Source: Listeria ilorinensis
GTDB lineage: Bacteria > Bacillota > Bacilli > Lactobacillales > Listeriaceae
NCBI RefSeq assembly: GCF_913566895.1
Contig: NZ_CAJYCN010000002.1
Location: 124,001 to 188,000, forward strand
Direction of reading: 5' to 3'
DNA length: 64,000 nt
Shown here: positions 26,106 through 35,208 of the stretch, one piece after another
Layout: each line of letters begins with the position of its first letter
Numbering within the stretch: the first letter of the stretch is position 1
Position numbers and translations under genes: made by a program
Notes under the pieces: model-generated
Told to the model about the DNA's origin: nothing
Databases searched by the model: none
The model's input: the letters and a program-made list of their open reading frames with translations, nothing else

Positions 26106-27369
26106 GCTTTATCCCTCCCTTACTCAAGAAATATACTGTATCCAGTTCAATTTTTTGAATCGCCGCCAGGACTTCGTCTCTAGTCGTCTGCTCAATTCGG
26201 CGAATCCAATTTTCTGTATCCAAGTCGCTTGTTCGAAGCTGATTATTGTAGCTGATTTCAATCATTCCCTGCGCCTGATCGGTCGTTTCAAGTAATTGAT
26301 TGATATACATTTCCTTGGTCTGTGCAAGTTCCTCTTCAGTAAAATCACCGGCTTTCATTGCCTCAACCTGCTTCAAAATAATAGCCAACGCTTTTTCATA
26401 GTTTACCTCATCGATTCCAGCTGAAATCAACAAATAGCCTTTGAAGCTGTCTACTCGGCTCGAGGCATAATAGGCAAGACTCTCTTTTTCACGCACATTC
26501 ATAAAAATCTTTGAATTGGCGTAACCACCAAGCAGCCCATTTCCTAGCTGCAAAGCAACAAAGTCACTATCACCAAACAAAGTACCTGTTTGATACCCGA
26601 TTGCAAGTTTTCCTTGATTAATTGGCTGCACATCGTATACATACTGGACATCTGTTCTTGCAGCGTTAGTTATAAATTGAGCAGCATGATTTAGTCGATT
26701 AGGAAATGCGAATCTTTCCAAATAAGGAATAAGCGTATTTCTTGATAACCGCCCGCAAACATAGACATCAATTGCATCTGTTTTCAGCCATTCTTGATAG
26801 TAAGCAAACAGATTCGTCGCATCAATTTTGCCGATTTCTTCCACAAGACCTGATGCTGGCACACGAAAAACATCGTCTGCAAACATTTCCTCTTGCAAGC
26901 GTCGATTTGCATAGCGTACTTTGTCATCATAAATACCTTCTAAGCGGCTTTTCAGATTGATTTTTTCGCGTTCAACAGTATCTTCGTCAAATATGTGATC
27001 TTTAGTTAGCGGATTGAAGAATACTTGTTCAATAAAGTCAAACGCTGCTTCTAACAGGGTTTCTCCATCAGGCACAAGTCCTGCATCCACCATATCGAAA
27101 ACAGCACTGATAATATGCTCATTTCCCTTCTTTTCTACCGTTGTGTAAAAATTTGCTCCGTATAAGTAAGCAAGTTCCTTCCTAAAATTCGTTTGATTAG
27201 GATATTTTTGATTGTTGGTTTCAAAAAGCATAGCTAGTAACGCCCGTTTTGTAACTGTTTTTTCATCTAAAGGTGCACGAAATTTAAAAACAATTCGTGT
27301 TGATTTAAATTTATCCGTTTCCAACAATGCTAATTGCATGGGTCCGATTTTTTCCTGATAAAGCTGCAT
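26098..27369 (-). CDS. ymfF: YmfF, M16-family protein lacking the zinc motif
   Basis: A 423-residue M16-like protein, first gene of the ymfF-ymfH-ymfI unit. Unlike YmfH, the HxxEH position is not seen: the corresponding region reads KRALLAMLFETNNQKYP. It is therefore probably the non-catalytic partner. The C-terminal half keeps the family pattern YQTGTLFGDSDFVALQLGNG and MNVREKESLAYYASS. The ATG is preceded by GGAAGGAG and a good sigma-A promoter lies at 27405-27433. Confidence 0.88.
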   Translation of the reverse strand: MQLYQEKIGPMQLALLETDKFKSTRIVFKFRAPLDEKTVTKRALLAMLFETNNQKYPNQTNFRKELAYLYGANFYTTVEKKGNEHIISAVFDMVDAGLVPDGETLLEAAFDFIEQVFFNPLTKDHIFDEDTVEREKINLKSRLEGIYDDKVRYANRRLQEEMFADDVFRVPASGLVEEIGKIDATNLFAYYQEWLKTDAIDVYVCGRLSRNTLIPYLERFAFPNRLNHAAQFITNAARTDVQYVYDVQPINQGKLAIGYQTGTLFGDSDFVALQLGNGLLGGYANSKIFMNVREKESLAYYASSRVDSFKGYLLISAGIDEVNYEKALAIILKQVEAMKAGDFTEEELAQTKEMYINQLLETTDQAQGMIEISYNNQLRTSDLDTENWIRRIEQTTRDEVLAAIQKIELDTVYFLSKGGIKHA

Positions 27370-27404
27370 ATATATGCTCCTTCCCGATTAGATGTCTACC
27401 TTTC

Positions 27405-27433
27405 ATTGTAGCGCAAACCTAGCTGATAGACAA
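27405..27433 (-). promoter_or_regulatory. Candidate sigma-A promoter for ymfF-ymfH-ymfI
   Basis: Minus-strand -35 TTGTCT at 27428-27433 and -10 TACAAT at 27405-27410 with 17-base spacing. Confidence 0.6.
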
Positions 27434-27454
27434 TTTTGAAGAATGCTTGCACAA

Positions 27455-27495
27455 AAAAGACCCTGCTTCCATTTGATGAAGAAGCAAGGTCTTTT
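27455..27495. terminator. Terminator after nupQ
   Basis: A 15-bp stem with one mismatch, AAAAGACCCTGCTTC (27455-27469) with GAAGCAAGGTCTTTT (27481-27495), with T-runs on both strands, 4 bases after the nupQ stop. Confidence 0.9.
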
Positions 27496-27498
27496 GGA

Positions 27499-28449
27499 TT
27501 ATTTTCCTTTGATATAGTTGATTCCATCTGCTTTTGGCGCTTCTGCTTTGCCAATAAAGCCAACCAGTGCCAAAATCGTCAACACATAAGGGGCAATTTG
27601 CAGGTAGATATCTGGGATGTCTTTGAAGAACGGTAAGGATCCCCCTGTAATCGCCAAACATTGTGCAAAGCCGAAGAAAATCGCTGCACCCATTGCTCCA
27701 AGCGGATTCCATTTACCAAAGATCATTGCTGCAAGTGCCATATAACCTTGTCCAGAAATTGTGGCATGACCGAAGTCGAGTGTAAAGCTTTGTGCGTAAA
27801 CAGCACCACCCAATCCACCAAGAATACCGGAAATAATGACCCCTTGATATCTCATCCAACGTACTTTGATCCCCATCGTATCAGCAGCAAGTGGATGCTC
27901 ACCCACCGAACGAAGACGAAGACCGAATCGCGTCTTATAAATCACAAAGTAAGCAATAATCGCAAAAGCAATTGCAACATAGCTCATAACCGGCACATTC
28001 GTGAAGAAAATATCCCCAATAACTGGAATATCTTTGAGGAGTGGAATATCCGGTTTGCCAAAGTAATACGTAATCTGATCCGTTTGGCCCTTGTCATAGA
28101 TTGCCTTGACCAAAAACAATGAGAGTCCAGTGGCTAAAAAGTTGATCGCTACACCACTGATTACATGGTCTGCGCGAAAATTGATCGTCGCTACAGCATG
28201 AATCAAAGAGAACAGTCCCCCAACAACCATCGCTGCAATCAGCGATATCCATGGCGTCCAAGCGCCAAAAACATCTTGAAAAGTCAAGTTAAAGACGATC
28301 GCTGAGAAGGCGCCCATCACCATCATGCCCTCTAGTCCAATATTGACGACACCGCCGCGTTCTGAAAATACGCCGCCCAGCGCCGTAAAAATCAGCGGGC
28401 CAGCCATTAGCAAAGTACTCGATACAATCGTTGCAATATAGGTTGTCAT
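27499..28449 (-). CDS. nupQ: Nucleoside ABC transporter permease NupQ-like
   Basis: A 316-residue BPD_transp_2-type permease with 8-9 hydrophobic helices. It has the typical FSERGGVVNIGLEGMMVMGAF near the N-terminus and ISGQGYMALAAMIFGKWNPLGA. It pairs with the NupP-like permease, overlapping it by 4 bases. Together with the NupO ATPase and the BmpA-like lipoprotein it forms a purine-nucleoside importer like B. subtilis NupNOPQ (YufNOPQ). Substrate is by homology only. Confidence 0.9.
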   Translation of the reverse strand: MTTYIATIVSSTLLMAGPLIFTALGGVFSERGGVVNIGLEGMMVMGAFSAIVFNLTFQDVFGAWTPWISLIAAMVVGGLFSLIHAVATINFRADHVISGVAINFLATGLSLFLVKAIYDKGQTDQITYYFGKPDIPLLKDIPVIGDIFFTNVPVMSYVAIAFAIIAYFVIYKTRFGLRLRSVGEHPLAADTMGIKVRWMRYQGVIISGILGGLGGAVYAQSFTLDFGHATISGQGYMALAAMIFGKWNPLGAMGAAIFFGFAQCLAITGGSLPFFKDIPDIYLQIAPYVLTILALVGFIGKAEAPKADGINYIKGK

Positions 28450-29507
28450 TCCGCTCTCGCCCCTTTCTTGAATTTCGCCATCGCCCAGCGAATAATGTAG
28501 CTGGATGCTACGAAGAAGATGATTAGCGCAATAATAACGTCAACCAACTCATTCGGCACGCCGGCAACTGCTGGCATGTTGAGTGCTCCAATCTTCAATG
28601 AACCAAATAGAAGCGCTGAGAAAACAATACCGATCGGTGAACTTCCGCCGAGTAGTGCCACCGCGATCCCATCAAAACCAATTCCTGGAGATGCACTGAG
28701 TACATAGGCATTTCCGTATGTACCTAATCCTTCCATGACACCGCCTAGTCCACTAAGTGCACCAGCAAGTACCATAGCAAGCACAATTGTTTTCTTCACA
28801 CTCATACCAGCATATTGAGAGGCATTTTCATTAAAACCAACTGCTTCAATCTCATAACCGAATGTTGTTTTCTTCAACATCAGCCAAATAATAATCACAA
28901 AACCGAGAGCAATGAGAATTCCCCAATGCAGGGTCGAATATTGTGTGATTTCTTGCAAGAATGCAGATTGCAGCGATGCGGAAGCCGCTACATTTTCCGT
29001 TTTGTCTAAGCCGTCTGTCAAGATATTTTGAACAACATAATTGAATACATAAAGTGCTGTATAGTTCAACATAATCGTGACGATGACTTCATTGACACGG
29101 AGCGTCGCTTTTAAAATACCTGGAATGAATGCCCAGAACGCACCGAATAATGCACCGACAATGACAGCAAGTGGCAAGTGAATCCAAGTTGGCAACCCTT
29201 CAAAATGAAGACCAACAATCACAGATCCTAACCAGCCCATCAACATTTGTCCTTCTGCTCCGATATTAAAAAGTCCAGCTTTGAAAGCTACTGCTACAGA
29301 GAGACCGACCAAAATATAAGGAGTTGATTGACGAATGGTTTCACCGATATAATAAGGCTGACTGACAACCCCTTCTACAAGCGCCGTATAACCGGCAATC
29401 GGATCATAACCAAAAGCGAGCATGATCACAGCACCACACAAAAGTCCAAGAATAACGGCTGTAATAGGAATGATCAGTGCGTTTAAAGATGATTTGACTT
29501 TAGCCAT
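28446..29507 (-). CDS. nupP: Nucleoside ABC transporter permease NupP-like
   Basis: A 353-residue permease from ATG 29507 (MAKVKSSLNALIIP), preceded by GGGGGAAG; the longest frame from 29558 adds 17 residues within nupO and is rejected. Signatures are AFKAGLFNIGAEGQMLMGWLG and ALLGGSSPIGIVFSALLFG. It overlaps the nupO end by 8 bases and nupQ by 4 bases, a tightly coupled transporter operon. Confidence 0.9.
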   Translation of the reverse strand: MAKVKSSLNALIIPITAVILGLLCGAVIMLAFGYDPIAGYTALVEGVVSQPYYIGETIRQSTPYILVGLSVAVAFKAGLFNIGAEGQMLMGWLGSVIVGLHFEGLPTWIHLPLAVIVGALFGAFWAFIPGILKATLRVNEVIVTIMLNYTALYVFNYVVQNILTDGLDKTENVAASASLQSAFLQEITQYSTLHWGILIALGFVIIIWLMLKKTTFGYEIEAVGFNENASQYAGMSVKKTIVLAMVLAGALSGLGGVMEGLGTYGNAYVLSASPGIGFDGIAVALLGGSSPIGIVFSALLFGSLKIGALNMPAVAGVPNELVDVIIALIIFFVASSYIIRWAMAKFKKGARAE

Positions 29508-31035
29508 GGATCGCTTCCCCCGTTTCTGCTTTTTTGCTACCTGCCATAAGCAGTCCAAGCTCTTGTTCCGTTGTTTCTTCTGGTTTTACAATCGCCACGA
29601 TCTTCCCTTCGTAAATAACGGCAATTCGATCACTGACGTTCATAATTTCATCCAATTCAAAACTCATCAGTAGGACGGCTTTGCCTTTATCGCGCTGTTC
29701 AATCAAACGACGATGGATAAATTCGATCGCCCCAACATCTAACCCACGCGTTGGTTGGGCTGCAATTAAAAAGTCTGGATCCCGACTAAGTTCTCGTGCA
29801 ATGATTGCTTTTTGCTGATTTCCGCCTGACAGAGCCTTTGCTGGAACATATTCACTGCTTGTCCGGACATCAAATTCTTCGATCAGATTGCGGGCATATT
29901 GATACATTTCTTTATGATTCAAGAATCCTTTATTAGAAATCGGTTTTTTGTAATAAGTTTGCAGCGCAATGTTTTCACCAATCGTCATTTCCAGTACCAG
30001 ACCGTGTTTGTGACGATCTTCAGGAATGTGTCCTAAACCTGATTCGGTAATTTTACGTGGCTTCTTATTCTCAATCTGCTGACCATTCAACGAAATCGTT
30101 CCATTTGTTACTTTGGTGAGACCGCTGATTGCTTGAATCAATTCACTTTGTCCATTGCCATCAACACCAGCAATTCCAACGATTTCTCCAGAGCGAACAC
30201 TTAGGTTAAGCCCCCGCACGCTTTCCACTCCACGGCTTTCTTTTACAATCAAATCTTTGATGACCAGTACATCTTCACCTGGATGCGCAGGTGTTTTTTC
30301 CGTTTTGAAAACCACTTCACGACCAACCATCATATTGGCTAGTTCCTGAGGGTTTGTTTCAGAAACGTTGACTGTACCAATCCCTTTCCCGCGGCGAATA
30401 ACAGTCACACGATCACAGACATCCATAATTTCTTTTAGCTTATGTGTAATCAAAATAATGGATTTGCCTTCCTTGATCAAGGAGCGCATAATTTGAATGA
30501 GTTCTTTAATTTCTTGAGGAGTAAGTACTGCTGTAGGTTCATCAAAAATCAAAATATCGGCACCGCGATAAAGTGTTTTAAGAATTTCTACACGCTGCTG
30601 CATTCCGATCGAGATATCTCGAACGAGTGCATTTGGATCAACACGTAATCCATAACGATCCGAAATTTCCTGAATTTCCTGAATCGCTTTCTTCTTCTCG
30701 ATGACACCGAATTTGTTCGGCTCTTTGCCAAGAATGATATTCTCAGCCACCGTAAATTTATCGACCAACATAAAATGCTGATGCACCATTCCGATTCCTA
30801 AATCGTTGGCCTTGTTAGGACTATGAATCTCTTCTTTTTGACCACGGACACGGATTTCTCCACCATCGGGTTCGTAAAGACCAAAAAGGACATTCATCAA
30901 GGTTGACTTTCCAGCACCATTCTCACCTAGTAAAGCATGAATTTCTCCCTGCTTTAACTGTAAGGTAATGTTATCGTTCGCTACAAAACCAGAAAACTCT
31001 TTTCTGATTCCTAACATTTCAATAACATAGTCCAC
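29500..31035 (-). CDS. nupO: Nucleoside ABC transporter ATPase NupO-like (duplicated domains)
   Basis: Two fused ABC ATPase domains. Domain 1 has Walker A GENGAGKST and a degenerate signature DISIGMQQRVEILK; domain 2 has GVDGNGQSEL at the Walker A position and signature LSGGNQQKAIIARELS. This asymmetry is normal for sugar and nucleoside type importers. The start is the GTG at 31035 (DYVIEMLGIRKEF), preceded by AAAGGGAGTGA, giving 511 residues, close to B. subtilis YufO at 510; the 21 extra upstream residues of the longest frame look non-coding. Confidence 0.93.
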   Translation of the reverse strand: MDYVIEMLGIRKEFSGFVANDNITLQLKQGEIHALLGENGAGKSTLMNVLFGLYEPDGGEIRVRGQKEEIHSPNKANDLGIGMVHQHFMLVDKFTVAENIILGKEPNKFGVIEKKKAIQEIQEISDRYGLRVDPNALVRDISIGMQQRVEILKTLYRGADILIFDEPTAVLTPQEIKELIQIMRSLIKEGKSIILITHKLKEIMDVCDRVTVIRRGKGIGTVNVSETNPQELANMMVGREVVFKTEKTPAHPGEDVLVIKDLIVKESRGVESVRGLNLSVRSGEIVGIAGVDGNGQSELIQAISGLTKVTNGTISLNGQQIENKKPRKITESGLGHIPEDRHKHGLVLEMTIGENIALQTYYKKPISNKGFLNHKEMYQYARNLIEEFDVRTSSEYVPAKALSGGNQQKAIIARELSRDPDFLIAAQPTRGLDVGAIEFIHRRLIEQRDKGKAVLLMSFELDEIMNVSDRIAVIYEGKIVAIVKPEETTEQELGLLMAGSKKAETGEAIHG

Positions 31036-31336
31036 ATTCTCACTCCCTTTGTCATTAAATGATAAAACCGGAAAAACAGCCTCTCGCACCGTCTTCACAG
31101 ATAATGCCGCCTCTCCGCAATCACTCCGCTTTATCCTTTTCAGCTGATTCTTGCGTTTTTTATCCGCTTATACATGCAACTTTTATAAGATTTTACCCGA
31201 TTCATTGCTACCAATCCCTAAATCTGTAGAACTGCACCATTATATTTTATTTCTAAATCTACACTATTGCAATCAATTTTATATAAAAAAATGAAAAATC
31301 CATTTGATCCATTTAGTAAAAGGTTTTACCAAATTC

Positions 31337-31350
31337 AGGAAACGCTTTCA
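31337..31350. promoter_or_regulatory. cre-like CcpA site upstream of nupOPQ
   Basis: AGGAAACGCTTTCA fits TGWAANCGNTNWCA with two mismatches and keeps the central CG. It lies between the bmpA terminator and the possible nupO promoter. Confidence 0.35.
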
Positions 31351-31363
31351 AAACAATAGAATT

Positions 31364-31390
31364 GAAAGGCTGACTGAGCGCCAGCCTTTC
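31364..31390 (-). terminator. Stem-loop after bmpA
   Basis: GAAAGGCTG (31364-31372) pairs perfectly with CAGCCTTTC (31382-31390). The minus-strand tract after it, AATTCTATTGTTTT, is only moderately T-rich, so some read-through into nupOPQ is likely. Confidence 0.6.
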
Positions 31391-31405
31391 ATCTATGACA
31401 GTTTA

Positions 31406-32485
31406 TCAAGGTTTTTCAGGAACTTTGATTTCACCGTCAACAATTTTTTGTTTATATTCATCCACTGTTTTTAGAACATCTTTTGAGATATTGTCTTGAT
31501 GTTCAGAAAGTCCAACTGCATCTTTATCAAGACCATATTCGATCTTTTCTCCACCAGGGAAGTCTCCTGCTTTTGTACGAGTTGCAAGGTCTTCTACTGC
31601 AATATCAACACGTTTGATTTCAGAAGTTAATGTTACATTGTATTCTTTACCATCGTTTGCTTTTACTTTACCTTCGTCCCATTGGTCACGGTCAACACCG
31701 ATTACCCAAACATCACGACTAGGATCTTTTTTCTTCAAGTTCTTAGCTTCAGCAAACACACCATTACCAGTACCACCAGCAGCGTGGAAGATAACATCTA
31801 CGCCGTTTGAGTACATTGTAGAAGCGATTTGCTGTCCTTTATCTGCTTTTGCAAAGTCATTCGCATATTGCACGTCAATTTCTGCATCCGGGTTAACAGC
31901 TTTCACACCGGCAGTAAAGCCAGCTTCAAAGCGGTCAATAACTTCCCCTTTGACACCACCAACAAAACCGACTTTATTCGATTTCGTTGTAAGGCCTGCT
32001 ACGACCCCTACTAAGTAAGAACCATCATTGTCTTTAAAACCGATACTCGCAACATTGTCACGATCAGTGATTGTGTCATCTACAAGCGCAAATTGGCTGT
32101 CAGGATTTTGTTTTGAGACGTCTTCAATGGCATCTTTCAGTTTGTAACCAATACCGAAGATCAAGTCATAGCCACTACGTACAGCAGTATTTAAGTTTGT
32201 TTTGTAATCTGCTTCTGATGAAGATTGAAGATAGTTATAGCCATCTTGACCTTTTTTCATGTCATTTTCTTCACCAAATTTTTGCAAACCTTCCCATGCA
32301 GACTGGTTAAATGAACGGTCATCAACACCGCCCGTATCCGTAACCATTGCTACAGTGAATTTGTCATCATCTTTTTTCCCGCTAGACTTATCGCTACTAT
32401 CAGATCCACCACATGCACCAAGGAACACTGCAGAAGCCAGAATCATGGTTAGCGCCAACGCAAACGTACGCTTTTTCACCTTCAA
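31406..32485 (-). CDS. bmpA: BmpA/Med-family nucleoside-binding lipoprotein
   Basis: A 359-residue substrate-binding lipoprotein with signal MKVKKRTFALALTMILAS and lipobox FLGAC, cysteine 25. The BMP domain shows VAMVTDTGGVDDRSFNQSAW, FGIGYKLKDAI, VGFVGGVKG and VIFHAAGGTGNGVF. It is the binding partner of NupOPQ. From memory its L. monocytogenes equivalent is TcsA (lmo1388), known as a CD4 T-cell-stimulating antigen. The upstream region has a CodY-like box, fitting the CodY control I recall for nupNOPQ in B. subtilis. Confidence 0.93.
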   Translation of the reverse strand: MKVKKRTFALALTMILASAVFLGACGGSDSSDKSSGKKDDDKFTVAMVTDTGGVDDRSFNQSAWEGLQKFGEENDMKKGQDGYNYLQSSSEADYKTNLNTAVRSGYDLIFGIGYKLKDAIEDVSKQNPDSQFALVDDTITDRDNVASIGFKDNDGSYLVGVVAGLTTKSNKVGFVGGVKGEVIDRFEAGFTAGVKAVNPDAEIDVQYANDFAKADKGQQIASTMYSNGVDVIFHAAGGTGNGVFAEAKNLKKKDPSRDVWVIGVDRDQWDEGKVKANDGKEYNVTLTSEIKRVDIAVEDLATRTKAGDFPGGEKIEYGLDKDAVGLSEHQDNISKDVLKTVDEYKQKIVDGEIKVPEKP

Positions 32486-32665
32486 ACCCCTCCCAAGAGA
32501 TAAAATATTGGCTAGCTTTAACGGTTTACCACGAACATTTTGCTTAATTGATTATGTAATGTTTCCCTTTTACCAAAACGGTAAGTGGATTTTGAAACCG
32601 TATACGCTAACTGATTTTAATATACCATGAACCGCCAAAGAAATAAATAAGGAACTTTCGATTTT

Positions 32666-32691
32666 AATATAACAAATTAATTCTGAAAATT
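32666..32691 (-). promoter_or_regulatory. Candidate bmpA promoter with CodY-like box
   Basis: On the minus strand AATTTTCAGAATTAA (32677-32691) matches the CodY consensus AATTTTCWGAAAATT at 11 of 15 positions, including the first 11. A -10 TATATT lies at 32666-32671 with a weak TGAATT -35. Downstream, TTACC/GGTAA repeats near 32570-32585 could be another operator. Confidence 0.35.
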
Positions 32692-32713
32692 CAGCTTTGT
32701 GAAATCTCAAAAA

Positions 32714-32738
32714 AACGATGCAGAAATCCTGCACCGTT
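32714..32738 (-). terminator. Terminator after ftsK
   Basis: AACGATGCAG (32714-32723) pairs with CTGCACCGTT (32729-32738) with one G-U on the minus strand, followed by TTTTTTTG. Confidence 0.88.
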
Positions 32739-32744
32739 CTCTTT

Positions 32745-35051
32745 TTACTCTTCCAAATTGTTCAGATCCACATTTACCCGTCTTGGCTTGGAACCTTCAT
32801 GTGGACCCACAATGCCTCTTTGCTCCATTTCGTCAATCAAGCGTGCAGCCCGATTATATCCGATTCGGAATTTCCGCTGAAGCATTGATACAGAAGCCGT
32901 CTGCATTTCTATAACCAAATCGACTGCTTCACTAAAAAGTTCATCCTCTGCTTCTTCGCTGACATCCGGCAAATCATCTGGGATCATCTCTTCGTCATAT
33001 TGCGCCTTCTGCTGGGCAATCACAAAATCAACAATCTTCTCCACTTCACTGTCACTCAAAAATGCCCCCTGCACACGCGTAGGCTTACTCGAACCCACAG
33101 GAAGAAACAGCATATCCCCGCGTCCAAGTAGTTTTTCAGCCCCGCCCATATCAAGGATCGTCCGCGAATCCGTCGCACTGGATACGGCAAAAGCAATTCT
33201 TGAAGGGATATTAGCTTTGATAACTCCCGTAATGACGTCGACAGAAGGACGTTGTGTTGCGATAATCAAGTGGATACCGGCCGCTCGCGCCATCTGTGCT
33301 AGACGGGTGATCGCATCTTCCACATCATTCGAAGCCACCATCATTAGATCGGCCAATTCATCAACAATGACTACGATAAACGGTAATTCCGGCTGTTTCT
33401 CTTCATTTTCTTCGTTATGACGGCGCACATGTTCATTATACCCTTCCATATTACGCGTTCCAGTATGAGAAAACAGTTCGTAACGCCGCTCCATTTCGGA
33501 CACAACTTTTTGTAAAGCCTGTGCAGCCTTTTTAGGATTGGTCACCACCGGGGCTAAAAGATGCGGAATGCCATTATAGACATTCAGTTCTACCATTTTC
33601 GGATCGATCATCATCATTTTCACTTCATGTGGTTTAGCTCGGAGTAAAATACTGGTGATGATACCATTGATACAAACTGACTTCCCGCTCCCAGTCGAAC
33701 CTGCTACAAGTAAATGGGGCATTTTATTCAAGTGAGCCAAAACAGCTTCACCGGAAATATCCCGACCAAGTGCAATCTGCAATTTATCCTCCGGTCGATT
33801 CTTTGGATTATTTTCTAAGACTTCTCGGAGCGAGACCATGGCCACCTGCTGATTGGCCACCTCGATTCCAATAGCTGACTTTCCAGGAATGGGTGCTTCA
33901 ATACGGATATCCTTTGCTGCAAGTGCAAGCGCAATATCATCACTTAGCGAGACAATGCGGCTAACTTTCACACCGATTGCTGGCTGGACCTCATATTTCG
34001 TGACGGCTGGTCCTAAATGGACTTGTGTGATTTTTGCTTGTACGCCAAAACTTTCGAATGTGCTCTCCAGTTTGGCTGCATTTGCTTTGATCTGATCGTA
34101 CTCTTTTGATTGATCTGTCGGTGGTGCTGGGGTTAATAGATCAACAGTTGGAAGCTGATAGATTTCATTTTCAAATGATTCTTGTTCAAACATCATTTCA
34201 CGTTCTTCCGCCACTTCCTCGTCAGCTTCGACAGATAGTACTTCTTTTTTAGGTGCTGCTTTTGCATGGAAGTTTGAAATGATCGGAGGCTCAACTTGTG
34301 ACTGACTTGCAGCAGGAAGCTCTTTTTCAGGCTCTGGTATTTTCAGATTTTCCTCTTGTTTTTCCAATTTTTTCTGCTCCATTTTCAGTGCACGTTTTTG
34401 CTGCCGTTCTGCGGCTTTATTTTTTCCTTTTGTAGCAGCTTCTCTTGATTTTCCAAACAGATAACGAAAACCACTAGCTATCTTACCGTCTACAGTCCGA
34501 AGCGGGATCCCAGATAAGAAGGAAATGCCAATCAGCATTAATAAAATGGCAATCACTTGTGTGCCAATTTGAGCAACTAGAAAATAGGAAGCTGCGCAAA
34601 TTAGCGCGCCAATCATTCCACCGCCTATGCTGGCAACTGCATTCGGATGAAGAATGTTCGCAGTCGCTCGAACCCATGTTTCTTTTAAAATATTATCTGT
34701 CAGACCGAAAGTCGCAACAAAATGCATCTCCACAAAGGTGGCCATTCCAATCGCCAGCAAATAACAGCCTACGATCCGTTTTTGGAAAAATGCAGGTTGT
34801 TTACGTGCAATCACTAAATAAGCCCCTAGTATGAGCATACCTGCTAAAAACAGATAGCCTAGCGTCCCTAGAAAAAATTCACTGATCGCATAAATCAGCT
34901 GCCCGATGAATCCCAGGCGAAATGTTCCTAATAAAGCTGCTGCGATCAAAACGATACCCGTTATTTCAAAACCATACGTGTTTTTCTTTTTATTTCGACT
35001 TTGAGACCGCGCACCCTTTCGCGCTGGTCGTTTTTTCCTTTTCGTTGCCAT
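32745..35051 (-). CDS. ftsK: FtsK/SpoIIIE-family DNA translocase
   Basis: Septal DNA pump that clears chromosome from the closing division site. The 768 residues comprise a basic N-terminus ([20 protein letters not shown]), four to five membrane helices (about 28-190), a charged linker rich in Lys, Glu and Gln, a RecA-like motor with Walker [10 protein letters not shown] and Walker [13 protein letters not shown], and a C-terminal gamma winged helix ([20 protein letters not shown]) for orientation signals. The short linker and motor size fit the SpoIIIE/FtsK of non-sporulating Listeria. It is monocistronic with a terminator. Confidence 0.96.
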   Translation of the reverse strand: MATKRKKRPARKGARSQSRNKKKNTYGFEITGIVLIAAALLGTFRLGFIGQLIYAISEFFLGTLGYLFLAGMLILGAYLVIARKQPAFFQKRIVGCYLLAIGMATFVEMHFVATFGLTDNILKETWVRATANILHPNAVASIGGGMIGALICAASYFLVAQIGTQVIAILLMLIGISFLSGIPLRTVDGKIASGFRYLFGKSREAATKGKNKAAERQQKRALKMEQKKLEKQEENLKIPEPEKELPAASQSQVEPPIISNFHAKAAPKKEVLSVEADEEVAEEREMMFEQESFENEIYQLPTVDLLTPAPPTDQSKEYDQIKANAAKLESTFESFGVQAKITQVHLGPAVTKYEVQPAIGVKVSRIVSLSDDIALALAAKDIRIEAPIPGKSAIGIEVANQQVAMVSLREVLENNPKNRPEDKLQIALGRDISGEAVLAHLNKMPHLLVAGSTGSGKSVCINGIITSILLRAKPHEVKMMMIDPKMVELNVYNGIPHLLAPVVTNPKKAAQALQKVVSEMERRYELFSHTGTRNMEGYNEHVRRHNEENEEKQPELPFIVVIVDELADLMMVASNDVEDAITRLAQMARAAGIHLIIATQRPSVDVITGVIKANIPSRIAFAVSSATDSRTILDMGGAEKLLGRGDMLFLPVGSSKPTRVQGAFLSDSEVEKIVDFVIAQQKAQYDEEMIPDDLPDVSEEAEDELFSEAVDLVIEMQTASVSMLQRKFRIGYNRAARLIDEMEQRGIVGPHEGSKPRRVNVDLNNLEE

Positions 35052-35159
35052 TTTTTCCCCACCTTACTTCTCTCACATATCTTGCACTATTATATCATAA
35101 AACAAATCCTGCTTGCTCCACTAAAAGTCCTATTTCCCAAACAAATGTACGCATAAAAT

Positions 35160-35208
35160 AGAAATTAGCTGAGATCCCTTCTTTCTGAAAGGATTTCAGC
35201 TAATTTCT
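35160..35208 (-). terminator. Terminator after the YitT-family gene
   Basis: An 18-bp stem with one G-U, from AGAAATTAGC at 35160 to its complement ending at 35208, overlapping the stop codon by 2 bases. The minus strand continues ATTTTATG, a short U-tract. Confidence 0.7.

Larger units (their letters stand above)
31036..31405 (-). other. 370-base gap between bmpA and nupO
   Basis: No gene is seen. It holds a stem-loop at the bmpA end, a cre-like site, a consensus TATAAT on the minus strand at 31239-31244 that lacks a clear -35, and a short tandem repeat of ATCCATTT near 31300. The nupOPQ genes may thus have a promoter separate from bmpA. Confidence 0.5.

Noticed and set aside
27661-28122. 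153-residue plus-strand frame opposite nupQ
   Set aside because: Antisense to a well-conserved permease, no ribosome site and no recognisable domain.
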